64,000 bases of DNA from Flammeovirgaceae bacterium SG7u.111. GTDB taxonomy: Bacteria; Bacteroidota; Bacteroidia; Cytophagales; Flammeovirgaceae. The stretch spans positions 3,983,635 to 4,047,634 of the forward strand of contig CP139021.1 in assembly GCA_034044135.1 (NCBI GenBank), written 5' to 3'. Below are positions 30,355 through 39,930 of this stretch, in pieces (position 1 is the stretch's first letter; the number at the start of each line of letters is the position of its first letter). The notes below the pieces were generated by a model that saw only the letters and a list, made by a program, of their open reading frames with translations, was not told where the DNA came from and did no database searches. The translations under genes were made by a program, and so were the position numbers.

Positions 30355-31296
30355 ATGGGACAGGAACGAACTAAATGTTTAATTATAGGCTCAGGACCAG
30401 CAGGTTACACAGCAGCAATCTACGCTTCTAGGGCAGGTTTGCAGCCGGTACTTTATCAAGGAGACCAACCTGGTGGCCAACTTACTATCACAAATGATGT
30501 GGAAAACTACCCTGGCTACCCCGAAGGCGTAGTAGGGCCACAAATGATGATGGATTTCCAAAAGCAAGCCGAACGCTTTGGCGCAGACATACGCCTTGGA
30601 TTAATAACCAAGGTTGACTTCACTGGACCAGTCCACAAGGCTTTTACCGACAATGGAGAGGAAATTCACGCTGATACTATCATCATCTCAACTGGTGCTT
30701 CGGCAAAGTGGTTGGGTATTGAATCGGAGCAGCGCCTCAACGGAATGGGTGTTTCTGCCTGCGCAGTTTGCGATGGCTTTTTCTACAGAAATCAAGACGT
30801 AGCAGTAGTGGGTGGTGGCGATACCGCTTGTGAAGAAGCCAGCTACCTTGCCAAGATCTGTAATAAAGTTTACCTGATAGTAAGAAGAGACGAATTGAGA
30901 GCTTCTACCATCATGCAAAAAAGGGTGATGAACGACCCGAAGATCGAAATCCTATGGAACTCTTCTACCGATGAGGTTTTGGGCAAAGAAGGAGTTGATG
31001 GCGTAAGATTAATCAACAACATTACAAAAGAAACTTCTGAAATTAAAGTAACTGGATTCTTCGTTGCCATTGGTCACAAACCAAATACCGACATCTTCAA
31101 AGGTTGGTTGGAAATGGATGAAAATGGTTATTTGATAACTGAAAAAGGAAGTACCCTTACCAACGTGGAAGGTGTATTTGCTGCTGGTGATGCGCAAGAC
31201 CATATTTACAGACAAGCTGTTACAGCAGCAGGAACTGGCTGCATGGCAGCGTTGGATGCAGAACGCTATCTTGCTGCTAAAGAGGTTACTGCATAA
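30355..31296 (+). CDS. trxB: Thioredoxin-disulfide reductase
   Basis: 313 residues, normal for low-molecular-weight TrxB. FAD motif GSGPAGYTAAIYASRA at about 11-26, redox pair Cys136-Cys139 in SACAVCDGF, NADPH motif GGGDTACEEA after it, and the C-terminal FAD contact GVFAAGDAQDHIYRQ. It reduces thioredoxin with NADPH in the cytoplasm. A phylum-type promoter lies just upstream and a terminator just after, so it is monocistronic. Confidence 0.96.
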   Translation: MGQERTKCLIIGSGPAGYTAAIYASRAGLQPVLYQGDQPGGQLTITNDVENYPGYPEGVVGPQMMMDFQKQAERFGADIRLGLITKVDFTGPVHKAFTDNGEEIHADTIIISTGASAKWLGIESEQRLNGMGVSACAVCDGFFYRNQDVAVVGGGDTACEEASYLAKICNKVYLIVRRDELRASTIMQKRVMNDPKIEILWNSSTDEVLGKEGVDGVRLINNITKETSEIKVTGFFVAIGHKPNTDIFKGWLEMDENGYLITEKGSTLTNVEGVFAAGDAQDHIYRQAVTAAGTGCMAALDAERYLAAKEVTA

Positions 31297-31310
31297 GAAT
31301 TGAAGTTCGA

Positions 31311-31352
31311 AAAAAGGCTTTGGTGTGTGGGTCACATACTAAAGCCTTTTTC
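31311..31352 (+). terminator. Rho-independent terminator of trxB
   Basis: AAAAAGGCTTT (31311-31321) and AAAGCCTTTTT (31341-31351), 19-base loop. Confidence 0.85.
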
Positions 31353-31472
31353 TTTCGTTAGACAGTGAGTTTAACATCAAAAAGAACAAAATTGCATTTT
31401 AATAGAAAATCAGCGTATTTTGCGTTAAGTAACACGCTTAATATTCATATTATTAACCTAAGTACTATCGTT

Positions 31473-32528
31473 TTGAATCGAATAAAACAACTGTTTTTGA
31501 TAGCAGTACTTGTTTTTTCATTTGTATCTTCTTCTGAAGCACAGTTCTTTAAAAGGCTGAAAGCAAAGAAAAACAAGAAAAACATCGAGCAGGTAATAGA
31601 GCCTATTACCTACATCTCCGATTCTGGAGCCTATTGCTTGGATGAGCTTTTTACCGAAAAGCTTGAAGGATTAGTAGCTGACCAAGCCCAAATAGACTTC
31701 AACTTGTTGGCTAATACGCCAGCTCCTCCTCCCAAAAAAGTATGGAAAGACACATGCCTAGATGATTCTAAGGTAATGATCTACCGTAACAAAGGAGAAG
31801 ATTCTACTTTTATAGATAGGAAATGGTTGGAAAACGCAGATTATTATGCGATTTGGGATAGTTGGAATTTGAACCCTTATGGCACTAAAATTGGTGACTT
31901 CAATGACTCAGTCCCCCTCAAACTCTATGATGAAAACAATTGGTCGGCACCACTCCACAACACCGAAGTGAACTCCAAATTTGGTATGAGGAGATGGAGA
32001 TGGCATCACGGAACAGATTTGGGTTTGAACATTGGCGATTCGGTTTTTGCCGCTTTCGATGGAGTTATCAGAATTGCTAAATACAATTATGGCGGCTATG
32101 GCTATTACCTCATGGTAAGGCATGACAACGGTCTTGAAACGCTCTACGGCCACTTAAAGGAATACTTGGTACAAGTTGGAGATACGGTGAAGGCAGGTCA
32201 GCTCATAGGATGGGGCGGTAACACTGGCAGAAGCACAGGGCCTCACTTGCACTTTGAAGTTCGCTACAAAGGTTTTGCCTTCAACCCTACTTACCTATTT
32301 GATTTTGACAAAGATGCATTGGTAACAAGCAGTGACTTTGTTCTTACCAAAGATCATTACAAAAAACAAATAGAACAAAGCAAGGCACAATATCACCGCA
32401 TTAGAAGTGGAGATTCCCTTTGGGTAATAAGCCGCAGGTACCACACCTCCATTTCCAAAATTTGCAGGTTGAATGGGATATCTAGAAATTCGACCTTGAG
32501 AATTGGGCGTAGTTTAAGAGTGAGATAG
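31473..32528 (+). CDS. M23-family peptidoglycan endopeptidase with C-terminal LysM
   Basis: 351 residues if the TTG at 31473 is used, which gives a clean signal peptide (KQLFLIAVLVFSFVSSSEAQ); the open frame continues upstream to a GTG at 31365, so the start is uncertain. The M23 (LytM) domain near the middle has the zinc ligands HHGTDLG and HLHFEV, with the usual LYGHL between. The C-terminal 45 residues form a LysM domain (RIRSGDSLWVISRRYH). It cuts peptide cross-links of peptidoglycan in the periplasm and may help cell division or growth. It is monocistronic, with a very strong terminator after it. Confidence 0.88.
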   Translation: MNRIKQLFLIAVLVFSFVSSSEAQFFKRLKAKKNKKNIEQVIEPITYISDSGAYCLDELFTEKLEGLVADQAQIDFNLLANTPAPPPKKVWKDTCLDDSKVMIYRNKGEDSTFIDRKWLENADYYAIWDSWNLNPYGTKIGDFNDSVPLKLYDENNWSAPLHNTEVNSKFGMRRWRWHHGTDLGLNIGDSVFAAFDGVIRIAKYNYGGYGYYLMVRHDNGLETLYGHLKEYLVQVGDTVKAGQLIGWGGNTGRSTGPHLHFEVRYKGFAFNPTYLFDFDKDALVTSSDFVLTKDHYKKQIEQSKAQYHRIRSGDSLWVISRRYHTSISKICRLNGISRNSTLRIGRSLRVR

Positions 32529-32529
32529 T

Positions 32530-32590
32530 TTCCCAACAAAAAAGAGGGGCTTACAAATTAAATTTGTAAGCCCCTCTTTTTTGTTGGGAA
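32530..32590. terminator. Bidirectional terminator with 30-bp perfect arms
   Basis: Positions 32530-32559 are exactly complementary to 32561-32590, with a single A between. The stem has an A6 run and T6 run on its two sides, so it terminates the endopeptidase gene and the convergent aminotransferase gene 5 bases beyond. Confidence 0.92.
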
Positions 32591-32594
32591 CAAA

Positions 32595-33416
32595 TCATTT
32601 CTTCTCAAGTATTTCATCTATCAAATTCCATGTGGAGAATTTCTTGTTTTTTATAGCATTGATGTGCTTGATTGATGAGACATTCGAAATAAAAACACTA
32701 TCTGCATTCAATAGCTCTGCTCCTTTGGACTTGGTCTTGGTAACTAGCACGCCTTCTTTCCTGAGCTTCTTAATGATATTTTTCCGGGCAACACCTGCTA
32801 TACAACCTGTAGATAGTTTTGGGGTAAAGACTTTATTCTTTTTCACCCAAAAAATATTGCTACTCGAACATTCAGAAATATTTCCTTTATGATCTAATAA
32901 GATTACTTCATCAAGTCCCCTGTGTTGTTTTTCAATTCCTGCCATCACATATGGGAGGGAGTTGCAGGTCTTGAACCGGGAATAGTTAGTAGGAAAAATG
33001 GTGACATTAGTAGAAAAATCTACATTTTTAAGATGTCTTTTGCTCTGTGGTTTTGCATACGTTTTATCGATGGAAATAAACAGGTTAAAATGGTAGTTGT
33101 CAGGAATGTAAAGCCCTCCATCTTTCCTCCAAACCTGAATTTTAATACGTCCGCCACCTTCTTGGACATGGTTACGCTTCACCAATTCCCAAATCTGGTG
33201 CTCGATAATGTCTTTCTTTATACCATCTACCCCTTCAAAACGAAGGGCCGTCATTCCTTTTTTCAGCCTTTTAATATGGTCAGACAAATAACAAATCGAA
33301 TCATTTTTAAACATAATTGATTCGAAAAGCCCATCACCATATTTGAAAGCTCTGTTGACAAAAGGGATTTCTAGTTCGCGGTTGTCAATAAGTTTGTAAT
33401 TGAAACTTACTACCAT
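32595..33416 (-). CDS. Class IV aminotransferase (aminodeoxychorismate lyase / branched-chain type)
   Basis: 273 residues. The PLP fold type IV order is visible: NRAFKYGDGLFESI at about 21-34, the Lys in SRFKTCNSLPYV (PLP Schiff base), then EVILLDHKGNISECSSSNIFWVK and TGCIAGVARK. This pattern is shared by PabC-type lyases and branched-chain aminotransferases; the short N-terminus and DGLFES favour the PabC group, involved in folate synthesis. Cytoplasmic. It is behind smpB by 132 bases on the same strand, perhaps separate. Confidence 0.85.
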   Translation of the reverse strand: MVVSFNYKLIDNRELEIPFVNRAFKYGDGLFESIMFKNDSICYLSDHIKRLKKGMTALRFEGVDGIKKDIIEHQIWELVKRNHVQEGGGRIKIQVWRKDGGLYIPDNYHFNLFISIDKTYAKPQSKRHLKNVDFSTNVTIFPTNYSRFKTCNSLPYVMAGIEKQHRGLDEVILLDHKGNISECSSSNIFWVKKNKVFTPKLSTGCIAGVARKNIIKKLRKEGVLVTKTKSKGAELLNADSVFISNVSSIKHINAIKNKKFSTWNLIDEILEKK

Positions 33417-33548
33417 TTAAGGTTAAATTATACTGTGACTGTTAGAGCTTATTAAGAAGCTGCCCAAAGTAAAATTTTTCGGCTACGAATGACTGATTTT
33501 GCCCTAGGCGATCAATTCTCACCACGAAACCTCTTACTTTAGATAACT

Positions 33549-34019
33549 TCAATTGAACTTCATTCGCGAAAGCTCTCTTTTGTTATCTTTTTCTTTAATA
33601 TCGTTACGTTTGTCATAGAGCTTCTTACCCTTTGCCAAGGCTATCTCAACTTTGGCAAGCCCCCTGTCATTGATAAAAAGTTTGGTGGGAATGATGGTCA
33701 GCCCCACATCTTGCATTTTCATCTGTAACTTTTTCAATTCTTTTTTCTTTAGCAAAAGCTTCCTATCTGATTTGGAAACATGGTTCATGAAACCTGCGCT
33801 CAAATAAGGGCTCACGTGCATAGAACGAATCCAAAGCTCATCGTCTATGAAAAAGCAGTAGGCTTCTTGCAAATTCACCTTGCTCATTCGTACAGACTTG
33901 ATCTCTGTTCCCTTCAGCACAATCCCAGCTACATACTTATCGAGAAATATGTATTCATGAGATGCCTTTTTGTTTTTTATAACTACGGATTTTTTGAAAT
34001 CCAATTTATTACCTGCCAT
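33549..34019 (-). CDS. smpB: SsrA-binding protein SmpB
   Basis: 156 residues, as usual. Family blocks: NKKASHEYIFLDKYVAGIVLKGTEIKS at the start, then LQEAYCFF, the KLFINDRGLAKVEIALAKGKKLYDKR stretch, and the basic C-terminal tail. It binds tmRNA and brings it to stalled ribosomes. It begins 2 bases after the comB stop, so the two are co-transcribed. The tmRNA gene itself is not in the window. Confidence 0.96.
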   Translation of the reverse strand: MAGNKLDFKKSVVIKNKKASHEYIFLDKYVAGIVLKGTEIKSVRMSKVNLQEAYCFFIDDELWIRSMHVSPYLSAGFMNHVSKSDRKLLLKKKELKKLQMKMQDVGLTIIPTKLFINDRGLAKVEIALAKGKKLYDKRNDIKEKDNKRELSRMKFN

Positions 34020-34021
34020 TT

Positions 34022-34729
34022 CTACTCGTATTTAATCAATTGATTATTTTTGAGAACTGGTACGGAATCGAACTCATCGTGTTTGAGGCAAAAAGCAATG
34101 TCCTTTCCCCCATTAAGTTTCCCGAGCCTCTGAGCATGACTCGAAACTTCCAAAAAGCCCAACAAATTATTTTTAGCCTGCTCATAAAGCAACATAGCTG
34201 CTCTTGTTTCGTCTGATGAGACATCAAATTCTGAAGAGAGCATAGTAGCCAAAGCACCCGCAAATAATGTATCTTCTAAATTGAAACGGTTCTTCCAACC
34301 AGCACATAAGACCACAACATCTTTGCTGCTTTCGCGAAGAATTTTAGCAACTGCACTTATGTTCAAAAATGCTCCAATCAAAATCTCGTTCCCGCTTTTT
34401 GCACAATCAATGGCTTTTGTACCATTGGTCGTTGTCATCACTACCGACCTACCCTTGTACTCAGCTTGCATAAAATCGAATGGGGAATTACCAAAATCAA
34501 AGGCTGGGATTTTAACCCCGTTTCGCTCTCCTGCCGTGAGGAAGCCTTGCTCTTTGAAAGGAGGAACTTCTTCAAGCGTAAGTACTGGGACGATTGCCTT
34601 CAGCCCACTGGCTATTCCCGACACCATACAGGAAGTAGCCCTGAATATATCCGTCACTACTACTGTTTTTTCCTCAAAATCATAAGCTGGGGCTAACCCA
34701 GGCGAATAACAAATCTCTAGTTGTTTCAT
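34022..34729 (-). CDS. comB: 2-phosphosulfolactate phosphatase (ComB family)
   Basis: 235 residues from the ATG at 34729; a start at 34780 would add 17 residues with no family match. ComB blocks include VVVTDIFRATSCMVSG, LTAGERNGVKIPAFDFGNSP, VMTTTNGTKAI and CAGWKNRFNLEDTLFAGA. The enzyme dephosphorylates 2-phosphosulfolactate; the path leads to coenzyme M in archaea and to sulfolactate in bacteria, where sulfolipid or sporulation roles are known in some groups. No other gene of the path is nearby. Cytoplasmic, in an operon with smpB. Confidence 0.88.
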   Translation of the reverse strand: MKQLEICYSPGLAPAYDFEEKTVVVTDIFRATSCMVSGIASGLKAIVPVLTLEEVPPFKEQGFLTAGERNGVKIPAFDFGNSPFDFMQAEYKGRSVVMTTTNGTKAIDCAKSGNEILIGAFLNISAVAKILRESSKDVVVLCAGWKNRFNLEDTLFAGALATMLSSEFDVSSDETRAAMLLYEQAKNNLLGFLEVSSHAQRLGKLNGGKDIAFCLKHDEFDSVPVLKNNQLIKYE

Positions 34730-34884
34730 AAAAAGCCGGTCATGAAAGAGGTAACTAACTACCTCATCCCATATAGTCAAAAGTAATGATTTTTTAATCT
34801 TATTTTAACAAGCAGCAGTGCTAATTTCAGAAAAAAAGAAACCAAGAAACACTGGAGACTTGTTGTCAAATAATTAGCACTATT

Positions 34885-36264
34885 TTAGGCTTCTATTGGC
34901 TTTGCCAAAGATTGTCCGTATTGCAAAGACATTTTCTTATGCGTTTTGAAAAACCTCATCACCAAAAGTACCGATGCGATAGCCAAACCTATACAGAATC
35001 CCATCCAAACACCGTATTCGTTTAGCCCAAAATGGAAAGCTAACAAATAACCTGAAGGCAAAGAACAAACCCAATAAGAGAAAAAAGCAATGTAGGTTGG
35101 CGAAGTCACATCTGAAAGCCCTCTCAGTGAACCAATAGCTACTACTTGAACCCCATCGAATATCTGAAAAAATGCTGCGAATATCAGCAAATTAGCCGCA
35201 ACAGTCAGCACCTCAGGGTCTTCCACAAACATAACTGGCAGCTCCTTATTGAACAGATAAAAGAGGAGGCCACAGAAAGCCATATAAACAACCACCAGAT
35301 GTAAGGATGCTACACCAGCATTTCTCACTTCTTTGAAGTTATTTTCGCCATACAGGTTACTCACCCTCACAGTAGTGGCCGAGGCCAACCCATTGGCCAT
35401 CATGTAGGTTAGGGATGCCATGCTCAGGGCTATTTGGTGAGCGGCAAGTTGCACCTCTCCTATCCAGCCAAGCATAATAGTACCTATGCTAAAAGCAGCC
35501 ACTTCTAAGGTAAACTGAAAACCGATAGGCATCCCCATCTTTACCAAGTTGAGGGCTGTCTCCTTTTTCAGCAAAAGCCATTTGTAAAACTGAGTATAAA
35601 TTTTGCATTTTTTGGACTGGAACACCCATAAAGCCAACAATACTCCCATAGTCACACGAGAGATCAAGGTAGCCCACCCCGCTCCGTTCAAGCCCATTGG
35701 CTCAAAGCCCATCTTCCCATAAATAAGGATGTAGTTGAGTATGATATTGATAATATTGCTCGTAATGGTAGCTACCATTGCCGGTTTGGTAATGGAAAGT
35801 CCTTCGGTAAACTGCTTAAAAGTCAAGAAAAACATCATGGGAATAAATGAAAGCCCGATGATGTTGAAATAAGGTATTGCCAATTCCACCACGTTTTCAG
35901 GCTGGCTCATCAAATGAATGAGCGGAGATCCAAAAAACAATACGATGAAAATCAGCACTCCAAGTAACATGTTGATCAGCAGGCTTTGGCTAAGTAGCTC
36001 GCCCACTTTCCTTACCTCTTTCCTAGCCGATGCTGTCCCGATTAGAGGCGTAAGACCAAAGGTGAATCCGATACCAAAAATGATGATATTGAAGAATACA
36101 CTGTTAGCCAAAGAGGCCGCAGCAAGGGAGGTAGTTCCTACTCTTCCTACCATTATATTATCAACAATGCCCGTAAGCATCTGCCCTGCTTGAGATAAAA
36201 TTATAGGAATAGCTATCGCTAAGTTCCTCTGATAATGCGGTTTATATGTAGACAAAAAAGACAT
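34885..36264 (-). CDS. MATE-family multidrug efflux transporter
   Basis: 459 residues, twelve hydrophobic segments, the normal layout of MATE (NorM-type) antiporters. Typical blocks: IPIILSQAGQMLTGIVDNIMVGRVGTTSLAAASLAN at the start, and HQIALSMASLTYMMANGLASATTVRVSNLYGE in the second half. It exports cationic drugs against Na+ or H+ at the inner membrane. The gene is alone on its strand, 155 bases from comB. Confidence 0.93.
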   Translation of the reverse strand: MSFLSTYKPHYQRNLAIAIPIILSQAGQMLTGIVDNIMVGRVGTTSLAAASLANSVFFNIIIFGIGFTFGLTPLIGTASARKEVRKVGELLSQSLLINMLLGVLIFIVLFFGSPLIHLMSQPENVVELAIPYFNIIGLSFIPMMFFLTFKQFTEGLSITKPAMVATITSNIINIILNYILIYGKMGFEPMGLNGAGWATLISRVTMGVLLALWVFQSKKCKIYTQFYKWLLLKKETALNLVKMGMPIGFQFTLEVAAFSIGTIMLGWIGEVQLAAHQIALSMASLTYMMANGLASATTVRVSNLYGENNFKEVRNAGVASLHLVVVYMAFCGLLFYLFNKELPVMFVEDPEVLTVAANLLIFAAFFQIFDGVQVVAIGSLRGLSDVTSPTYIAFFSYWVCSLPSGYLLAFHFGLNEYGVWMGFCIGLAIASVLLVMRFFKTHKKMSLQYGQSLAKPIEA

Positions 36265-36769
36265 GACGATCTTCTTTTAAAAGGTGAAATCGAAAAATGA
36301 ATGAAGAGATTAAGAGGCTAGTGTGGAAAAAAACAATCCTACTTAGATAAAGTTGGGAATGTACCTCCTGTGGGAGATTGAATGCCACATCATTCCATAC
36401 ACCAGATCTGCTTGAAGGCTGGTGTTATTCCCTTGGGTAGGAATCATAATTTGTGGAATGAAGATTAACATAAAAGGCACTTTTGATTTAGTTTTTGAAC
36501 AAGAGCTAAACGCCCTCATAAATTTTGAATGCAAAAGAAAGGGTTTTCATCTTAATTCCTAGAAAAATCTCAACTTTTTGACCCTAGGTACATATCTGAC
36601 AAAATTCAGGACAATTTCTTGTTAAGAAATAATAGGGTTTGGAAGGTATAAAGAAACTACTATTGTTACGTTAGCATATCATCAGCTCCTTAAATGGATT
36701 GGACACATTTATCTAATCGCTTTTTCCATAGCTGGGCAAACACTCTTAATTGAACATTTTAAACCTATT
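36265..36769. other. 505-bp gap between divergent genes; no feature recognised
   Basis: AT-rich, no convincing ORF on either strand, no repeat or hairpin of note. It should contain promoters for the MATE gene and for the gene at 36770. Confidence 0.4.
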
Positions 36770-37330
36770 ATGACAAAAGTTAAAGGTACTGCAATAATTA
36801 CCACAAGGGATTATGTAAAAAGGGAATACTCTACTCAATATACCCAATGGCTAGCATCACTTCCTGCTGATAGCAGAATACTTCTTGAAGGAGTGATTGA
36901 TTCTTCTTCTTGGTACGATATGGAAAAAGCATACATAATTCCCTCTCAAAAAGTAATTGATTTATTTTTTGATGGAGACATGGAAAAAGGCTCAAAAGAA
37001 ATGGGGATCAATAGTGCCGCACATGCCCTCAAAGGAGTCTACAAAGCGTTTCTTCTTTTGTCAACCCCACAGTTTTTAATGACAAAAGCCTCGAAAATCT
37101 TCACTACTTACTTCGAGCCAACGGAAATAGTATTGAGCGAAAAAGGTCGTAAGCACCTAGCTGTTAGGATATTGAAATTTCCAATGATCAATGAAATAGT
37201 TGAATATAGAATAGCAGGATGGATGAACAAGGCACTTGAAATGGCAAACTGCAAAGAGCTTGTTTTTGAGAGAAGGGCTTCACTAGCTAAGGGAGATGAA
37301 TTCACAGAGTTCGCCTTCGAATGGAAATAA
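36770..37330 (+). CDS. Conserved protein, possibly of the DUF2378/heme-NO-binding-like group
   Basis: 186 residues, soluble, mixed alpha/beta, no signal. The layout (an opening V-K-G-T, a central LKGVYKAFLLLSTPQFLMTKASKIFTTYFEPTE, and a C-terminal EFTEFAFEWK) resembles the DUF2378 / HNOB-V4R superfamily, members of which end on such a beta-strand. This is a structural impression and not a firm match. Monocistronic, with its own terminator. Confidence 0.5.
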   Translation: MTKVKGTAIITTRDYVKREYSTQYTQWLASLPADSRILLEGVIDSSSWYDMEKAYIIPSQKVIDLFFDGDMEKGSKEMGINSAAHALKGVYKAFLLLSTPQFLMTKASKIFTTYFEPTEIVLSEKGRKHLAVRILKFPMINEIVEYRIAGWMNKALEMANCKELVFERRASLAKGDEFTEFAFEWK

Positions 37331-37352
37331 CAAACCTGATCTTCAGGATCAG

Positions 37353-37391
37353 AAAAAAGGCTTCGGCAAATAATTTACCGAAGCCTTTTTT
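37353..37391. terminator. Bidirectional rho-independent terminator
   Basis: Perfect 14-bp arms AAAAAAGGCTTCGG (37353-37366) and its complement (37378-37391). A small CTGATC-TTCAG-GATCAG hairpin precedes it at 37336-37352-37352-adjacent sequence. It separates convergent genes and ends 14 bases from the next stop. Confidence 0.88.
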
Positions 37392-37404
37392 AAACTATTC
37401 AAAC

Positions 37405-38502
37405 CTAGTTCTGAGGGATATTTTCTTCATTTTTTTTAGTTGGCTTTTTTACGCCAAACACTCTTTTGAGCCATTGAGGAAGTACAATTACGCCAATACC
37501 CAAGTAGGCATAATAAGTAAATAATCGCCAGAAAAGTGCCACAGCCAAACTAAAGGCAGCTACTTCGAAAAACTCTTTGAAGAATAAACCAAAGAAATAT
37601 TCGGCGGTGCCTGTGCTTCCTGGTGTTGGGGATATCAGCATGACGATCCACATAATGATTTGCCTTCCGAAGATCACGAAATGATCGTAAGGATTGATGT
37701 TGGTAAATGCCGCAATTAGGCAGTTGAGCATAAGATACCTAGCAGACCAAATGAAAATAGTCGAGACAATCGCCTTCGACCAATACTTCCATTGCTTTTC
37801 CCTCAACACTTCAGAAGCTGTAATCACATCATCTCCTATCTGAATAGCATTTTTCCTCCATTTTTTCAACCAACGAAGCCCCGTTATTCGGATCAAAATC
37901 CACTTGAACGCTCTGGGCTTAATAAACAAGCCGTAGCTCATTACCAACGTATAAAAAGCGATCAATCCTGAACTGAGCAAGTAAACTACGACCAATGAAG
38001 TTGCTCCAGCATCTACCATCTCTCCTAGCTGTGGAAATATAATGTTATTGGGAAGAAGCATAAAAACAACAACGGAGGAAATTACAAAAAACATATTGTC
38101 GAGCACGGCTGTCAGCATCACATATGCCAAGGATTTCCCAAAAGGTATTCCTTCTTTATTTATGATAAAAACAACAACTGCCGTACCTCCCACTACAGAT
38201 GGAGTAACCGCTGAGGCAAACTCCCAAAGCACGATCACAAAGGCACTTGCCCACCAGTTAAGTTGCTTATCGGTAAGGTGGCGAATACGGTAGATATAAC
38301 CAAAGTCACGAGCCAAAAGAACCAATATGGCAAGTACAATCCATTTTAAATCCGCATTTCCAAAGTATTGTAGTATTTCTTCTATACTTAGCTCATCCGA
38401 TGTCATAAACATAAAGATGGCTGCCCCTACTCCTATCATTACTGGAATAATGATTTTGTTAGGGCTGATAGATTTTAGTATTTTCGAGCTTTTATCATCC
38501 AT
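37405..38502 (-). CDS. UPF0104 (LPG synthetase transmembrane-type) membrane protein
   Basis: 365 residues with about eight membrane helices. Blocks typical of the YbhN/AglD family: ASAVTPSVVGGTAVVVFIINKEGIPFGKSLAYVMLTAVLDN and SPTPGSTGTAEYFFGLFF. It corresponds to the N-terminal flippase-like half of lysyl-phosphatidylglycerol synthase (MprF) without the catalytic domain. Inner membrane; the substrate is probably a lipid but is unknown. Alone on its strand. Confidence 0.85.
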   Translation of the reverse strand: MDDKSSKILKSISPNKIIIPVMIGVGAAIFMFMTSDELSIEEILQYFGNADLKWIVLAILVLLARDFGYIYRIRHLTDKQLNWWASAFVIVLWEFASAVTPSVVGGTAVVVFIINKEGIPFGKSLAYVMLTAVLDNMFFVISSVVVFMLLPNNIIFPQLGEMVDAGATSLVVVYLLSSGLIAFYTLVMSYGLFIKPRAFKWILIRITGLRWLKKWRKNAIQIGDDVITASEVLREKQWKYWSKAIVSTIFIWSARYLMLNCLIAAFTNINPYDHFVIFGRQIIMWIVMLISPTPGSTGTAEYFFGLFFKEFFEVAAFSLAVALFWRLFTYYAYLGIGVIVLPQWLKRVFGVKKPTKKNEENIPQN

Positions 38503-38790
38503 GAGGCGAAGCTGCTTTTCAGCTTAAATACGTAATCGAGCGTGTTAAATTAATTAGTTAATTACCTTGAAGAAAACAGCCAGAGGCCTTCAATGTTTAT
38601 TCTTCAACAATCGTTCGGTTTTCCAATGGCGTACCCGAGCATTTATTATGCTTTTTATTCATAAAAAACCTCTAATCCTTTAAAAAACTTGGCGAAAATA
38701 GATAAATACATCAGAAAGTAAAAATCCGATATGTAGGGGAGAGTTTGTTTAACAAACTATAGTATTACTGTGAATTTTTGCGAAAGAGCA
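38503..38790. other. Gap between minus-strand membrane protein genes; nothing recognised
   Basis: AT-rich with small A/T palindromes around 38545-38565 but no gene or terminator of clear form. Confidence 0.35.
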
Positions 38791-39930
38791 CTAGAATGCT
38801 TCAGCGAGGTTTATGTAAAAATTACTGACGTCCCTTCCCATGCCATAATCAACCCTTAAGTTTAGACTTTCTTTCTTATTTAATGTAAACCTTAGCCCTG
38901 CCCCCCACGATTCTTTCATCCTATCAAGGGTAAAGTTGGATGGGCTTGCAGCAACTTGCCCTACTCCACCAAACACCACCACACCAAACCTTGGGCAAAC
39001 AGAATAACGGTATTCAGCTTGCAAAGCCAGCGCATTTTTATCTCGATACCTTCCTCGGTAATACCCCCTCAAAAGCTTATCGCCACCTAGGTAGCCCATC
39101 TTCTGGAAGGGAACACTTCCGGTATTGAAATTCCCCAAACTTTGGAGCGCTACAACATGTTTTGAAGCTATCTTGAAGTATTTTCTAACATCTATCTTTA
39201 CCTCATTGAAATCGTGGCTACTGCCTAAAACCGAGCTGTAGAACCGGTTTGAGATTTCAAGGTACATACCCTTGCTGGCATTTAATGTATTGTCTCTCCT
39301 ATCGTATGTCATGATAAACCCTAAGCCCGATAAAGAAACCCCTTCCGAGCCCAAAATATTCAAATCTGCAAGCTCGCCACCTTCTTCAGGTTTGATATTG
39401 AACATGTTATAATAATTATATTGCAAGCCTACAAACAGCCCCTTTCCCAAGTTTTTAGTAAACCGAGTGCTGAAGTTGAAAATATTATTTTCATAAACCT
39501 CTTCGTTGCCCAAATCAGTATCGTTGCCAATTCCGTAATAGTTATCTGGGAATTTCAAAAACGAGATGGAGCCTCTTAACTGATAAGCCTCTTCTTTAAA
39601 GAAAATATTATAATCTGAGTTGGTTATAAACTGGTTACGAGTAGTGTAGATGAGCGCAGTACGCGCATTGGACGTTCTTGAAATTGTATCATTTTTATTC
39701 AGCTTAAAAAAATTCATCAGAACTGCACCGAATGCTAATTGCGTTTCAGGGCTATAAAAAGCCACAGGCAGCGGAACAATATTTCCCTTCCTCCAAATGT
39801 TTTCTTTTTTTACTTTAGTAACCGTATCCCCCTCAGCCAACCACTCCTCGCCTTTGCATTCAAAAGCCGCCACAAGTAGCAGCAGTAAAACTGGGACAAA
39901 CAATATCCCTTCCGATTTTTCGAAATTCAT
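38791..39930 (-). CDS. Outer membrane beta-barrel protein (bacterial surface antigen/Omp85-like)
   Basis: 379 residues with a signal peptide (LFVPVLLLLLVAAFEC, Cys25 perhaps coincidental). Alternating strands run through the whole length. The block GEELADLN...GLGFIMTYDRRDNTLNASKGMYLEISNRFY is the hallmark of the Bac_surface_Ag barrel, as is GGDKLLRGYYRGRYRDKNALALQAEYRY with the lid-lock-like L-R-G-Y. The C-terminus ends in Phe. It lacks POTRA repeats, so it is a small stand-alone barrel of the outer membrane, of unknown cargo. Confidence 0.85.
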   Translation of the reverse strand: MNFEKSEGILFVPVLLLLLVAAFECKGEEWLAEGDTVTKVKKENIWRKGNIVPLPVAFYSPETQLAFGAVLMNFFKLNKNDTISRTSNARTALIYTTRNQFITNSDYNIFFKEEAYQLRGSISFLKFPDNYYGIGNDTDLGNEEVYENNIFNFSTRFTKNLGKGLFVGLQYNYYNMFNIKPEEGGELADLNILGSEGVSLSGLGFIMTYDRRDNTLNASKGMYLEISNRFYSSVLGSSHDFNEVKIDVRKYFKIASKHVVALQSLGNFNTGSVPFQKMGYLGGDKLLRGYYRGRYRDKNALALQAEYRYSVCPRFGVVVFGGVGQVAASPSNFTLDRMKESWGAGLRFTLNKKESLNLRVDYGMGRDVSNFYINLAEAF